A stretch of DNA of 64,000 bases, taken from Streptomyces cyaneochromogenes. Lineage in GTDB: Bacteria > Actinomycetota > Actinomycetes > Streptomycetales > Streptomycetaceae. The notes under the pieces were generated by a model. That model saw only the letters and a list, made by a program, of their open reading frames with translations, did no database searches and was not told the origin of the DNA. The stretch spans positions 434,001 through 498,000 of the forward strand of contig NZ_CP034539.1 in the NCBI RefSeq assembly GCF_003963535.1, written 5' to 3'. How positions within the stretch are numbered: the first letter of the stretch is position 1; every line of letters starts with the position of its first letter. A program made the position numbers and the translations under genes. Positions 45,258 to 53,994 of this stretch are shown here, in pieces.

Positions 45258-45863
45258 ATGTCACAGCGCCACGAAGCCGCCCGACAGGCCAGTCCCCGGC
45301 TGGTGCCGATCCCCGAAGAGCAGTGGGACGCACGGACCCGGAAACTGCTGGCCACCGCGGCCCGCGACCCCGGGGGCCGGATCCCGAACATCTTCACCAC
45401 GCTCGTGCGCCATCCCGACCTCTACGAGCAGTTCCTGCCTTTCGGAGGCCAGTTGCTCCGCAGGGGCCGACTGTCGGAAGGACACCGCGAGCTGCTGATC
45501 CTGCGCACCGCCTGGAACACCGGCGCCCGCTACGAGTGGGGACGGCACCTCCCCCTGGCCAAGGCCGCGGGCGTCACGGATACGGACATCGACCGCATCA
45601 CCGAGGGACCGGACGCGCCCGGCTGGACGGGCCTGCAGAGGCACTTGATCCTTGCGGCGGACGAGTTGAACCGCGATGCGCGGATGTCCGACACCACCTG
45701 GGAGGCCCTGGCCGAGCACTTCGGCGACGCCGAACTCATCGAGATCACCATGCTCGTGGGGCAGTACCACATGGTGGCCTTCTTCCTGAACTCCACCGGT
45801 GTGGAACTGGACCCCGGTTTCGACGGCACCGGCTTTGCGGAGGGGGACCGTACCCATGGGTGA
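45258..45863 (+). CDS. Carboxymuconolactone decarboxylase-family protein
   Basis: Protein of 201 residues with the CMD core GHRELLILRTAWNTGARYEWGRHLPLAKAAG split by me here as GHRELLILR, then TGARYEWGRH and LAKAAGVTD. It lacks the CxxxHC redox motif of AhpD, so it is not a peroxidase partner. It is probably a lactone- or ring-modifying enzyme. GGAGGT lies five bases before the ATG at 45258. It overlaps the following SDR by eight bases, so the two probably act together in breakdown of a small ring compound; this is inference. Confidence 0.82.
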   Translation: MSQRHEAARQASPRLVPIPEEQWDARTRKLLATAARDPGGRIPNIFTTLVRHPDLYEQFLPFGGQLLRRGRLSEGHRELLILRTAWNTGARYEWGRHLPLAKAAGVTDTDIDRITEGPDAPGWTGLQRHLILAADELNRDARMSDTTWEALAEHFGDAELIEITMLVGQYHMVAFFLNSTGVELDPGFDGTGFAEGDRTHG

Positions 45864-46659
45864 GGGACACCTGGAGGACCCGGCCCGCCGCCTGACCGGC
45901 CGCAAAGTGCTGGTGGTCGGCGCGGGCACCCGCCCCGACGACGGCCCACGCGCACCCGTCGGCAACGGCCGGGCGATCGCCGTCCTCGCCGCCCGGGAGG
46001 GTGCCGACGTGGCCTGCGCGGACGTGGCCGCACCGGCCGCGGCCGCGACCGCCGAACTCGTCGGCCGCGAGGGGAGGTTGGGCGTCACGGTGGTGGGTGA
46101 CGCCACGCAGGCCGAGCAGTCGGCCGCCATGGTCGCCGAGGCGGTTCACGGGCTGGGCGGGCTGGATGCGCTCGTGGTGAACGTGGGCGTGGGTCTCGGC
46201 ACCGGGCTGGAGGGCTCGTCACCGGAGGACTGGGAACAGGTGCTCTCCCTGAATCTGCGCGCCCCCTTTCTGGCCGCCAAGCACGCTCTTCCGGCGTTGG
46301 CCGACGGGGGCGCCGTCGTCTTCATCGGGTCCGTCGCGGGACTGCGCGCCGCCACGAACTCGCCGGCCTACGACAGTTCCAAGGCCGGCCTGTTCGGGCT
46401 CACCCGCCATGTCGCCAAGGAGGGCGGGGCTCGCCGCATCCGCGCCAACCTGGTCGTGCCCGGCCTGATCGACACACCCATGGGACGGCAGGCCTCGGCC
46501 GGGCGGGCGTCCCGTACGGCATCGTTCGAGCGGATCCCCCTGGGCCGCCAGGGCACCGCATGGGAGGTCGCGCAGGCCGTCACGTTCCTGCTCTCCGACC
46601 GGGCCTCCTACATCACCGGTCAGAGCCTGGTGGTGGACGGCGGGCTCACTGCCGTATGA
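45856..46659 (+). CDS. Short-chain dehydrogenase/reductase
   Basis: Protein of 267 residues. The dinucleotide loop is a longer variant, GAGTRPDDGPRAPVGNGRAIA; NVGVG-type strand, the catalytic Ser in FIGSVAG, YDSSK for the Tyr-Lys pair, and the C-terminal GQSLVVDGGLTAV are all present. The ATG at 45856 overlaps the CMD-family stop. GAGGGGG serves as ribosome site. NAD(P)-dependent oxidoreductase; substrate unknown. Confidence 0.9.
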   Translation: MGEGHLEDPARRLTGRKVLVVGAGTRPDDGPRAPVGNGRAIAVLAAREGADVACADVAAPAAAATAELVGREGRLGVTVVGDATQAEQSAAMVAEAVHGLGGLDALVVNVGVGLGTGLEGSSPEDWEQVLSLNLRAPFLAAKHALPALADGGAVVFIGSVAGLRAATNSPAYDSSKAGLFGLTRHVAKEGGARRIRANLVVPGLIDTPMGRQASAGRASRTASFERIPLGRQGTAWEVAQAVTFLLSDRASYITGQSLVVDGGLTAV

Positions 46660-46914
46660 CGCGAGGACCCGGTTCCCGCCCACGCCGTTGACCTGGACCG
46701 CCGGCGTCTGCTCGCCGCGCTGCGGCACTGCCGACGCATATCTGCGGCCGACTGTCCGCGAAGGTCCTGCCGGTGGCGTCCGGCTCCGGAGGCGTCCACC
46801 ACGCGTAGGTCGCTCACTCCGTGCACCCTGAGCCGGCGAACGCGGTCCGGGCGGCGATCTCGTGCTCCGACGCGGCGGCATCCCGATACCCGATCGGCCA
46901 TGGCCGAAAACGGG

Positions 46915-46933
46915 CGGCGGCGGGTCGCCGCCG
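46915..46933. terminator. Hairpin between convergent SDR and TetR genes
   Basis: CGGCGGCG (46915-46922) and CGCCGCCG (46926-46933) pair around a three-base loop, 13 bases from the TetR stop. A plausible terminator for the TetR transcript or for both. Confidence 0.5.
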
Positions 46934-46946
46934 GGCGACCGGAAGC

Positions 46947-47606
46947 TCAGTCTCCGCCCCGCGTCGACGTGAGCCCGAGCGCCAGCATCTCGTGGGCGGC
47001 CCGTCCGATGTCCGCCAGGCGGGTGCGGGCGGAGTCCAGTTGATACTGCAGGAGCACACCGCGCGCGATGCTCTCCACCAAGAACGCCTGCGCGACCGTA
47101 TCCAGGTCCGGGCGGATGCTTCCGTCCGCGATCCCGCGCCGGATGTCCTCCTCGACGCCGGTCCGCACGAGACTGAGATGCTCGGCCATCAGGCCCTTGA
47201 TCCCGTCGGCGCTGCCGATCGCCTCGACGAGGAGCACCAGCAACGCGCGCGCCCGTAGCCCCGGTTCGGGCTCGGCCAGTCTGGCGAAGAACTGGTCGAG
47301 CTTGGCCAGTACGGCTTCCAGCCCGCTCATCCGGGCGTAGCCGGGCCGCGCCCGCAGCACGTCGATGAACGTCTCGCGGATGTCGGCGACCACGGCTTCG
47401 ACGAGCCCGGCTTTGGAGGTGAAGTGGTAATTCACCATGCCTCGGCTGACTCCGGCACGCTCGCCGACCTTCTTCACCGTCAGCCCGAGGTAACCCTCCT
47501 CGGCGAGGATCTCCACCGCCGCGTTCAAGAGCCTGCGCCGGGAGGCCTCTCGCTGCTCATCGCGCTTGGTCGTGGGGCGTCCGGCTGCCGCGGTTGGTTC
47601 GCTCAT
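46947..47606 (-). CDS. TetR-family regulator
   Basis: Protein of 219 residues. The N-terminal helix-turn-helix (LLNAAVEILAEEGYLGLTVKKVGERAG, then VSRGMVNYHFTSKAGL) is followed by an all-helical ligand domain. The ATG at 47606 gives a standard TetR length; the ribosome site is weak. It converges on the CMD-SDR pair, whose promoter has a TetR-like dyad, so local repression is likely. No ligand can be named. Confidence 0.87.
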   Translation of the reverse strand: MSEPTAAAGRPTTKRDEQREASRRRLLNAAVEILAEEGYLGLTVKKVGERAGVSRGMVNYHFTSKAGLVEAVVADIRETFIDVLRARPGYARMSGLEAVLAKLDQFFARLAEPEPGLRARALLVLLVEAIGSADGIKGLMAEHLSLVRTGVEEDIRRGIADGSIRPDLDTVAQAFLVESIARGVLLQYQLDSARTRLADIGRAAHEMLALGLTSTRGGD

Positions 47607-47780
47607 CGGACCAGAAGTATGCCATCGACGGTGCGGCTCCCCGGCCCTGCGGCGGCTCCCCGCCCCGGCGTCCCCCGCCGACACCTCCGCAGGCCGCGAG
47701 CGCCTCGGCCGGTCGGCGCGACCAACACTCATGGCGCTCAAGCGGCTTCTTCTCCCCAGGGTCACGGCATCCTCATTCGG

Positions 47781-47822
47781 CCATTCAGGCGTCCGCCGGT
47801 GGACGCGGCACAGCCTGAATGG
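47781..47822. repeat. 10-bp inverted repeat upstream of the beta-helix gene
   Basis: CCATTCAGGC (47781-47790) and GCCTGAATGG (47813-47822) enclose 22 bases that contain GTCC/GGAC. It lies 160 bases before the secreted-protein start. It may be an operator, a leader stem or the end of an older transcription unit. Confidence 0.45.
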
Positions 47823-47980
47823 AACGCTCGCTACAGACCGGGCGGTATGGAGGCGCGGCTCCGTGGCCGCGCCGACGCCATGCCCCGTACGAGCCGCCGC
47901 GCATCGCTCGCCGGCACGAAGTCCTCGCAGCAGCCGAGTCCTGCCATGCCCGGATTCCTGACCCGAGAGGGGTTCACCGC

Positions 47981-49219
47981 ATGAAGTCCTTGGCCGTCAC
48001 GGCCGCAACCGCCGCCGTCCTCCTTGCCACCGGGGCTCAGCCCGTCGCCCACGCCACGGCTCCCGCGGCCGCCGACCCTGCGGAGTTCACCGTGGACACC
48101 ACGTCCGACGCGGTCGACGCCGACGCCTCGGACGGCCGGTGTCTCACCGCTTCGGGCGCGTGCAGCCTGCGTGCCGCGGTGATGGCCGCCAACGCCCGGC
48201 CGGGCAGTACGATCACGCTGCCTCCCGGCCATTACCGGCTGACGATCCCGCCGGACCCAAAGCTGATCATCGGCGACAACCCCGACCCCACCACGGGCGA
48301 CCTGAACGTCGCCGCCCCCGTCACGATCAAGGGCGCCGGCGCTCGGACCACCGTCATCGACGCCAACCACCTTGACCGGGCCTTCCGCATGCAGGCGGAC
48401 TCCCGGCTGTCCGATCTGACGATCACCGGTGGAGTGGCCAAGCAGCGCGAACTGCCCATCACCGACACCGGTGGTGGCGCGATCGCCAACGGACATCACA
48501 TGACGTTGCGCCGGGTCACCGTGAGCGGGAACTCCGCCGGTTACGGCGGCGGCATCTTCAACGTCCCGGACTCCCACCTCGATCTGATCGACAGCACCGT
48601 GAGCGGGAACGTCGCGGGAGAGGCCGGAGGCATCAGGTTCGACGACACCGGCACCGTGACCAACTCGACGATCGCGGACAACCGGGTGACGAACCCCGGC
48701 GACCGCCCCGGCAGCCTCGCCGGTTACGGCGGAGGAATCGACATCCGCGGGCGAGGACCCGTGGAGATCCTCAACTCGACCATCACCGGGAACCGTTCCA
48801 GCGACGGCGGGGGCGGGATCAACATCGCCCCCGCCTATCTCGACAGCCTGCCCTCACCGATCCCCGACATCATCGATCTGCCCCTGGGGCGCATGACGCT
48901 GCGCAACTCCGTCATCGCGGGCAACACCGTCGACGGCGCACCGGCCGACTGCAAGAAGGCCTTCGCCACCATCGCGTCGCAGGGCAACAACCTTGACGGC
49001 CACGGCAGTTGCCGCCTGAGCGCGACCGGCGATCTGCCCAGCCGCGCCCCGCTGATCGGACCGCTCGCGGACAACGGCGGCCCCACCGACACCGTGGCGC
49101 TGCTGCCCGGCAGCCCCGCCCTGGACGCGGCCGCCGACTGCCCGCCCACCGACCAGCGCGGCGTCGCACGCCCCCAGGGCGCCGCCTGCGACATCGGCGC
49201 CTACGAGCGAACGCCATGA
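47981..49219 (+). CDS. Secreted right-handed beta-helix protein
   Basis: Protein of 412 residues. The signal peptide ends near AHATA. Next is the CLTASGACSLRAAVMAANA motif shared by secreted parallel beta-helix proteins, then repeats of about 20-25 residues with SGN, ITGN and IAGN turns (GGGIFN, GGGIDI, GGGGINI). The end carries LLPGSPALDAA and D-x-RG-x-x-R, the choice-of-anchor-like tail. It is probably an extracellular carbohydrate-binding or lyase-like protein with no visible catalytic proof. The ATG at 47981 follows GAGAGGGG. The stop overlaps an ATG of the next gene (ATGA). Confidence 0.82.
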   Translation: MKSLAVTAATAAVLLATGAQPVAHATAPAAADPAEFTVDTTSDAVDADASDGRCLTASGACSLRAAVMAANARPGSTITLPPGHYRLTIPPDPKLIIGDNPDPTTGDLNVAAPVTIKGAGARTTVIDANHLDRAFRMQADSRLSDLTITGGVAKQRELPITDTGGGAIANGHHMTLRRVTVSGNSAGYGGGIFNVPDSHLDLIDSTVSGNVAGEAGGIRFDDTGTVTNSTIADNRVTNPGDRPGSLAGYGGGIDIRGRGPVEILNSTITGNRSSDGGGGINIAPAYLDSLPSPIPDIIDLPLGRMTLRNSVIAGNTVDGAPADCKKAFATIASQGNNLDGHGSCRLSATGDLPSRAPLIGPLADNGGPTDTVALLPGSPALDAAADCPPTDQRGVARPQGAACDIGAYERTP

Positions 49220-49260
49220 CACTCACACCGGCCCCCACATACCGGCACCTGGAGCGACGG

Positions 49261-50922
49261 ATGAGACCCCTGAGCCTGCGCCCCACACTGGCCCGGGCCA
49301 CAGCCGTCTTCGCGGCCCTCTTCCTGTCCCTGACCCTTCTCCCGCTCTCCGCCCGCGCCCATTCCGGCGCCGATACCCTGCTCGTCCGTACCGACCGGGG
49401 CTGGGTGCGGGGCGCTGCCGGCCACGACGGCGGGCGGGTCTTCCACGGGATTCCGTTCGCCGCCCCGCCGACCGGTGAGCTGCGCTGGCGTCCGCCACGA
49501 CCCGCGGCGCGATGGACCGGCGTACGGGACGCCACCGCACCGGCCCACCCCTGCCCCCAGTTACCGCTCACGCTGCTCCCCGACGGCGGCCCCGTCCTGC
49601 CCGGCGAGTCCAACCGCACCGGCAGCACGGTCGAGGACTGCCTGTACCTCAATGTCCGGACACCCGCCCGCGCCAACGGCCGACCTCTCCCGGTGCTGGT
49701 GTGGCTGCACGGCGGAGGCAACACGTACGGCGCGGGCAGCGACTACGACAGCGCCGCGCTGGCCGCGCGGGGTGTGGTCGTGGTGACGGTCAACTACCGC
49801 CTCGGAGCACTGGGATTCATGGCTCACCCCGCCCTGTCGGCCGAGAGCACGGACCACGCCTCCGGCGACTACGGCCTGATGGACCAGCAGGCCGCGCTGC
49901 ACTGGGTACGGCGCAACATCGGCGCCTTTGGCGGCGACCGGAACCGGGTGACGCTCGGCGGCCAGTCCGCCGGATCGGCGGACACCTGCCTCCACATCGC
50001 CTCACCGACCGCGAAGGGCCTGTTCCACCGGGCGATCCAGCAGAGCGGATCCTGCGCCGCGGACGGCGGTCTGACACCGCTGACACTCGACGCGGCCGAG
50101 CGCAAGGGACGCGACTTCGCGGCCTCGGTCGGCTGCACCGACCCGACGACCGCGGCGAGCTGCCTGCGCGCCGTCCCCACCACCGACCTCATCCGCGCCA
50201 CCGGGACGGGGACCGCCTCCCTGTGGGCCCCGAACACCGGACCCCGTGTCCTCCCCCGCCCTCCGCGTACGGCCTGGGCCGAGGGACGAGTAAACGCGGT
50301 CCCGACGCTGAGCGGCAGCACCCATGACGAATACCGCTACTTCACCGCGCTGTACGTGGATCTGCTCGGCGGCGGCCCACTGACCCCCGCCTCGTACGCC
50401 GCCCTCATCAGCCTCCAGTACGGCAACCGCGCGGCCGCTGTCCTGGACACGTACCCCGCCTCGGCGTACCCCTCCCCCAACCTGGCCTACTCGGCCGTCG
50501 GCACCGACCAGCGATTCGCCTGCCCGGCACGGGCCGACAGCCGGCTGTACGACAGCCGGGTGCCCGTCTACGCCTACGAGTTCCACGACGCCCAGGCACC
50601 GCCGTTCATCCCGGCACCACACACACCGCAGGGGGCCTTCCACGCCTCCGAACTGGTCTATCTCTTCCCCATGAACACGCTGGCGCCCCTGACGCCCGCC
50701 CAGCGGCGGCTGTCCGCCACGATGACCGCCTACTGGGCCCGCTTCGTGGCCACCGGCGATCCCAATGCGCCCGGGACTCCGCCCTGGCCGCGCTACACGG
50801 CCGCCGGGGACCGGATCCAGGTACTGGCACCGGACAGGGTCGCACCCACCAGCGGGTTCGCGGCCGACCACCACTGCCCGTTCTGGCAGCCCGCCCCGGA
50901 TTCCCGAGAAGCCGTGCGATGA
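49261..50922 (+). CDS. Secreted type-B carboxylesterase
   Basis: Protein of about 553 residues with an N-terminal signal peptide (ending near SARAHS). It has FHGIPFAAPP, EDCLYLNV, the oxyanion GGG in WLHGGGN, the nucleophile in GGQSAGS, an acidic residue in STHDEY and a late His in GAFHASEL: the full carboxylesterase/cholinesterase set. It hydrolyses esters outside the cell. The ATG at 49261 has GGAG six bases upstream; an ATG at 49216 overlapping the previous stop is an alternative that adds 15 residues. Probably co-transcribed with the beta-helix gene. Confidence 0.9.
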   Translation: MRPLSLRPTLARATAVFAALFLSLTLLPLSARAHSGADTLLVRTDRGWVRGAAGHDGGRVFHGIPFAAPPTGELRWRPPRPAARWTGVRDATAPAHPCPQLPLTLLPDGGPVLPGESNRTGSTVEDCLYLNVRTPARANGRPLPVLVWLHGGGNTYGAGSDYDSAALAARGVVVVTVNYRLGALGFMAHPALSAESTDHASGDYGLMDQQAALHWVRRNIGAFGGDRNRVTLGGQSAGSADTCLHIASPTAKGLFHRAIQQSGSCAADGGLTPLTLDAAERKGRDFAASVGCTDPTTAASCLRAVPTTDLIRATGTGTASLWAPNTGPRVLPRPPRTAWAEGRVNAVPTLSGSTHDEYRYFTALYVDLLGGGPLTPASYAALISLQYGNRAAAVLDTYPASAYPSPNLAYSAVGTDQRFACPARADSRLYDSRVPVYAYEFHDAQAPPFIPAPHTPQGAFHASELVYLFPMNTLAPLTPAQRRLSATMTAYWARFVATGDPNAPGTPPWPRYTAAGDRIQVLAPDRVAPTSGFAADHHCPFWQPAPDSREAVR

Positions 50923-50946
50923 CATCGGGCGGCGACCACCGAGTCG

Positions 50947-51606
50947 TCATTCCCCGGTCGTGACGGGGCCGGAGGGGGCGTCCTCGCCAGGGACGCCCCC
51001 CACCGGAACACCGTGGTGGGTCGCCAGTGCCAGCAACGCCACGCGCAGCGGCCCGGTCTCCAGGACGGCGTCCGGATCGAACCAACGGGCCACCGCGGTT
51101 CCGCTCGCCATCCTCAGGGTGAAGCGCGCCAACTCGTCCGCCACCTCGGGGCGGTCACACAGGGCGAAGACGGAGCTCACCGAATCCCGGGCCCAGGCCA
51201 GCAGCGCGTCGCGGTACTGATGGACCTCGGCCGCTGCCGCCGCGCTGGCGTCCTGCTGCACCATGCCCAGCCCCAACAGCAGCTTCACACCTCGCGGATG
51301 GCGTCGGAACGCGTCCTCGACCTCCGTGAGAAAGGTGTCCAGACGCTGCGCGACGTCGGCGCCCGGCACCTCGGCCGGGGGCAGGGCCGCCAGCAGCGCG
51401 GTCCTGGCGCGTTCCAGCACCGCGACGTAGATACCGTCCTTGCTGCGGAAGTGCCAGTAGATGGAGCTGACCGGCAGGCCGCAGGCGGCGGAGATCATCG
51501 AGATGGACGTGGCGGCGTAGCCGTGACGCGACATCAGGTCGCCGGCGGTGTCGAGTATCGCGTCACGCGACCGCGCTCCGCGGTCCAGGGCCGGTGCCTC
51601 CGTCAT
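50947..51606 (-). CDS. TetR-family regulator
   Basis: Protein of 219 residues: DNA-binding head SRDAILDTAGDLMSRHGY, ISMISAACGLPVSSIYWHFRSKDG, and a TetR C-terminal domain. It lies 48 bases downstream of the mycothiol-dependent isomerase on the same strand, so the two may be one operon and the regulator may control it through the boxes at 52559-52615. Confidence 0.9.
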   Translation of the reverse strand: MTEAPALDRGARSRDAILDTAGDLMSRHGYAATSISMISAACGLPVSSIYWHFRSKDGIYVAVLERARTALLAALPPAEVPGADVAQRLDTFLTEVEDAFRRHPRGVKLLLGLGMVQQDASAAAAAEVHQYRDALLAWARDSVSSVFALCDRPEVADELARFTLRMASGTAVARWFDPDAVLETGPLRVALLALATHHGVPVGGVPGEDAPSGPVTTGE

Positions 51607-51654
51607 AGGGCCGACTTTAAAGGAGGCACAGGCCGATGGTGCCCAAGACAGGTG

Positions 51655-52452
51655 TCAGAAGGCAGAGTTGGCGAACCAGTCGGCCAGCAGATGCTCGTCA
51701 CCGTCGTGTGTGAGGGTCTCTGCCGCGTAGGGCAGGCGGCCGTAAACGAGCAGGAGCAGGTCGGCCGCGGTTCCCCGGACGGTCGCGTCAGCGGTGTCCG
51801 TGGTCGGGTGGGCGGTGTCCAGTCCGAAGCCGTCGGGCCGCAGGCGTACGAGCCAGGCGTCGTCTCCGTCGGTCGTGTCGAAGCGGATGGTCTTGTCAGG
51901 GCCGCGCAGGTTGGCCACCTTGGGGGCGAAGAAGGTGGCGAAGGGCAGGTTGACGAGGAACTCGTCGATCCCGTCGACCGCGAGCGGACGGTCGATGACG
52001 GGCCGTAGCCCCAGTGCGAGCTCGGCGTCCGCCCGGTGCAGCAGGGTCTCGAAGAGCATGCGGCGTGCCCAGAAGCGGGCGTGCTGGTCGACACCCCATG
52101 CCCACATCGGCAGGTCCGGATCGGTGGCCGCGAAGGCGTCGGCGGCCACGGTCGCGCTCTCGGCCAGCCAGTCGGCGTATCCGTCCTCCTGCTCCGGGAG
52201 CCGCAGATCCACCTCCCGCTTGCGCGGGGGTTCCTGGATGCGCGCCCGCAGCAGGGCCGAGAACCAGCGCTGGACACTGCCTGTGTGCTTGACCAGGTCG
52301 GCGAGGGTCCAGTCGGGGCAGCTGGGCACCGCGGTGGCCAGGTCGGCCTCCTTGACCACTGCGACGAACCGGGCCGTCTCCGACGCGACGGCCCTGCGGT
52401 GGTCGACCGGCGTGAGAACGGGTGCGTGGCCGGTGTGGTCGTACGTGCTCAT
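51655..52452 (-). CDS. Mycothiol-dependent maleylpyruvate isomerase-family protein
   Basis: Protein of 265 residues. The N-terminal DinB-like four-helix domain has CPDWTLADLVKHTGSVQRW, with the His expected to bind metal, and a later RMLFETLLHRADAE. The C-terminal part (VRGTAADLLLLVYGR) is the SCP2-like fold of the family. Members use mycothiol in isomerisation or detoxification. AAAGG precedes the ATG. A good promoter lies 130 bases upstream. Confidence 0.87.
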   Translation of the reverse strand: MSTYDHTGHAPVLTPVDHRRAVASETARFVAVVKEADLATAVPSCPDWTLADLVKHTGSVQRWFSALLRARIQEPPRKREVDLRLPEQEDGYADWLAESATVAADAFAATDPDLPMWAWGVDQHARFWARRMLFETLLHRADAELALGLRPVIDRPLAVDGIDEFLVNLPFATFFAPKVANLRGPDKTIRFDTTDGDDAWLVRLRPDGFGLDTAHPTTDTADATVRGTAADLLLLVYGRLPYAAETLTHDGDEHLLADWFANSAF

Positions 52453-52558
52453 CGTGACGGGCCTTTCGGAGAAGCTGCGGGTCAGCCGGACGGACGGGCC
52501 GTACGAGGCGCATGCGCCGGCGAGTGAGCCCTCGACGAACTACTTGCGAACGTCGAAG

Positions 52559-52615
52559 CTTGAGAACGTCAAGCAATGGGCGTGACCGTAGCCTCCGATA
52601 TTTGAGGTAGTCAAG
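52559..52615. promoter_or_regulatory. Promoter and paired TTGA-N5-TCAA boxes
   Basis: Minus-strand promoter TTGACT (52609-52614) and TACGGT (52585-52590), spacer 18. Two inverted boxes, CTTGA-N5-TCAAG (52559-52573) and TTTGA-N5-TCAAG (52601-52615), are centred 42 bases apart, four helical turns. One lies on the -35 box and one just after the start point. A 12-base near-direct repeat, CTTGCGAACGTC/CTTGAGAACGTC (52543-52554 and 52559-52570), adjoins them. This looks like a two-site operator for cooperative repression. Confidence 0.65.
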
Positions 52616-52711
52616 TTTTCGGGCGCCGGGTGAGGTACATGGCACTCCCCCGCGTTCAGGGGCGGGGGCGGTTCCAGGGACTGGGCATCGACCGGGACCG
52701 CCCCCGCCGGC

Positions 52712-53989
52712 TCACTTGGTCGGCGGGCCGAACTCCTTGCGGGTGTCCACCGGCTCGCCGAACAGCTGCCACCGCTCACCCTTGAACTTCATGAGCTGCA
52801 TCGTTTCGAGCGGGAAGGCGTCGTCGGACCCCGTGGAGAGGGTGACTCCAGGCAGCAGCATGTCCACCTTCACGTCCTTCAGGTTGCGCACCGCGTCCCG
52901 CAGCCCTTCCCTGGTCGGGCACTCCATCGCGTCCAGGGCCTTGTGCAGGCTGGAGGCGACGGCCCAGCCGTAGGCGTTGAGCTGGTTGGCCGGGTCGGAG
53001 TCGGGCGCGTACTTGTTCAGGGCCTCCTTGTACGTCTTCATCTCGGCGTCGTCGGCCCACTGCGGGTCGGCGGGGTCCTTGAAGTAGGTCGCCGAGACAA
53101 CGCCCTGGACGTTCTTGAATCCGACGGGCTTGAGCACGGTGGTGGACGCGGACACCGCGTTGACGATGTGCAGCGGGTTCCACTTGGTGTTCTTGGCGTC
53201 GGCGGCGAGGGCCTGGCTGCCGAACTTCGGCGTGGTGATGTCGAGCAGTACATCGGCCTTGGAGCGGGCGAGACTTGTCAGCTGCGCCGAGACGGACGGG
53301 TCCGTGACCTCGTAGCTCTCCTCGGCCACCACCTTGATGCCGCTGCCGGCGACGGCCTCCTTGAACCCGCCGAGCAGGTCCTTGCCGAAGTCGTCGTTCT
53401 GGTACAGGACGGCGACCTTGGCCTTCGGCTTCTCCTCCTGCAGGTACTTCGCGTAGATCCGTGCCTCGGCAACGTAGTTGGGCTGCCAGCCGGTGGTCCA
53501 CGGGTGCTCGTCGTCCGTGCCCCAGATGGAGGCCCCCGTGGCGACGAAGGGCTGGGGCACCTTCCGCTTGTTGAGGTAGTCCCACACGGCCGCCGTGGAC
53601 GGGGTGCCCAGGGTCTGGAACACGGCGAAGACCTTCTCCTGCTCGACGAGTCTGCGGGCCTCCTCGACCGCCTTGGGCGGCTGGTAGCCGTCGTCGCGGA
53701 CGACGAACTCCACGGTGCGGCCGTCGATTCCGCCCTTTTCGTTGACGTGCTTGAAGTAGGTGCTCACGCCGTCGCTGATCGCACCGTACGCCGAGGCCGG
53801 TCCCGAGAGCGGGTAGATGCCGCCCAGCTTGATGGTCTTGTCGGTGATGCCGGTGGTCTGCTGGCCCCGGCACGCGCCGTCGGCGGCGGCTTCCTTGTCG
53901 TCCTGGCCGCGCTGGCTGTTGCAGGCGGTGGCGAGGAGCAGGGCGGCGGACGCGGCCGCGGCCGCCCGCAGAGCGGTCGTCTTGCGCAT
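52712..53989 (-). CDS. livK: Branched-chain amino-acid-type ABC substrate-binding lipoprotein
   Basis: Protein of 425 residues with lipobox LLATAC and a type I periplasmic-binding fold: IKLGGIYPLSGPASAYG, NEKGGIDGR, VRDDGYQPPKAVEEARRLVEQ, FAVFQTLGTPSTAAV, VAVLYQNDDFGKD. Such proteins bind branched-chain amino acids, amides, urea or aromatic acids; the ligand cannot be read from sequence. The ATG at 53989 is five bases after livM, with AAGGA at good spacing. Last gene of the livGFHMK operon. Confidence 0.9.
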   Translation of the reverse strand: MRKTTALRAAAAASAALLLATACNSQRGQDDKEAAADGACRGQQTTGITDKTIKLGGIYPLSGPASAYGAISDGVSTYFKHVNEKGGIDGRTVEFVVRDDGYQPPKAVEEARRLVEQEKVFAVFQTLGTPSTAAVWDYLNKRKVPQPFVATGASIWGTDDEHPWTTGWQPNYVAEARIYAKYLQEEKPKAKVAVLYQNDDFGKDLLGGFKEAVAGSGIKVVAEESYEVTDPSVSAQLTSLARSKADVLLDITTPKFGSQALAADAKNTKWNPLHIVNAVSASTTVLKPVGFKNVQGVVSATYFKDPADPQWADDAEMKTYKEALNKYAPDSDPANQLNAYGWAVASSLHKALDAMECPTREGLRDAVRNLKDVKVDMLLPGVTLSTGSDDAFPLETMQLMKFKGERWQLFGEPVDTRKEFGPPTK

Positions 53990-53994
53990 GTGAA

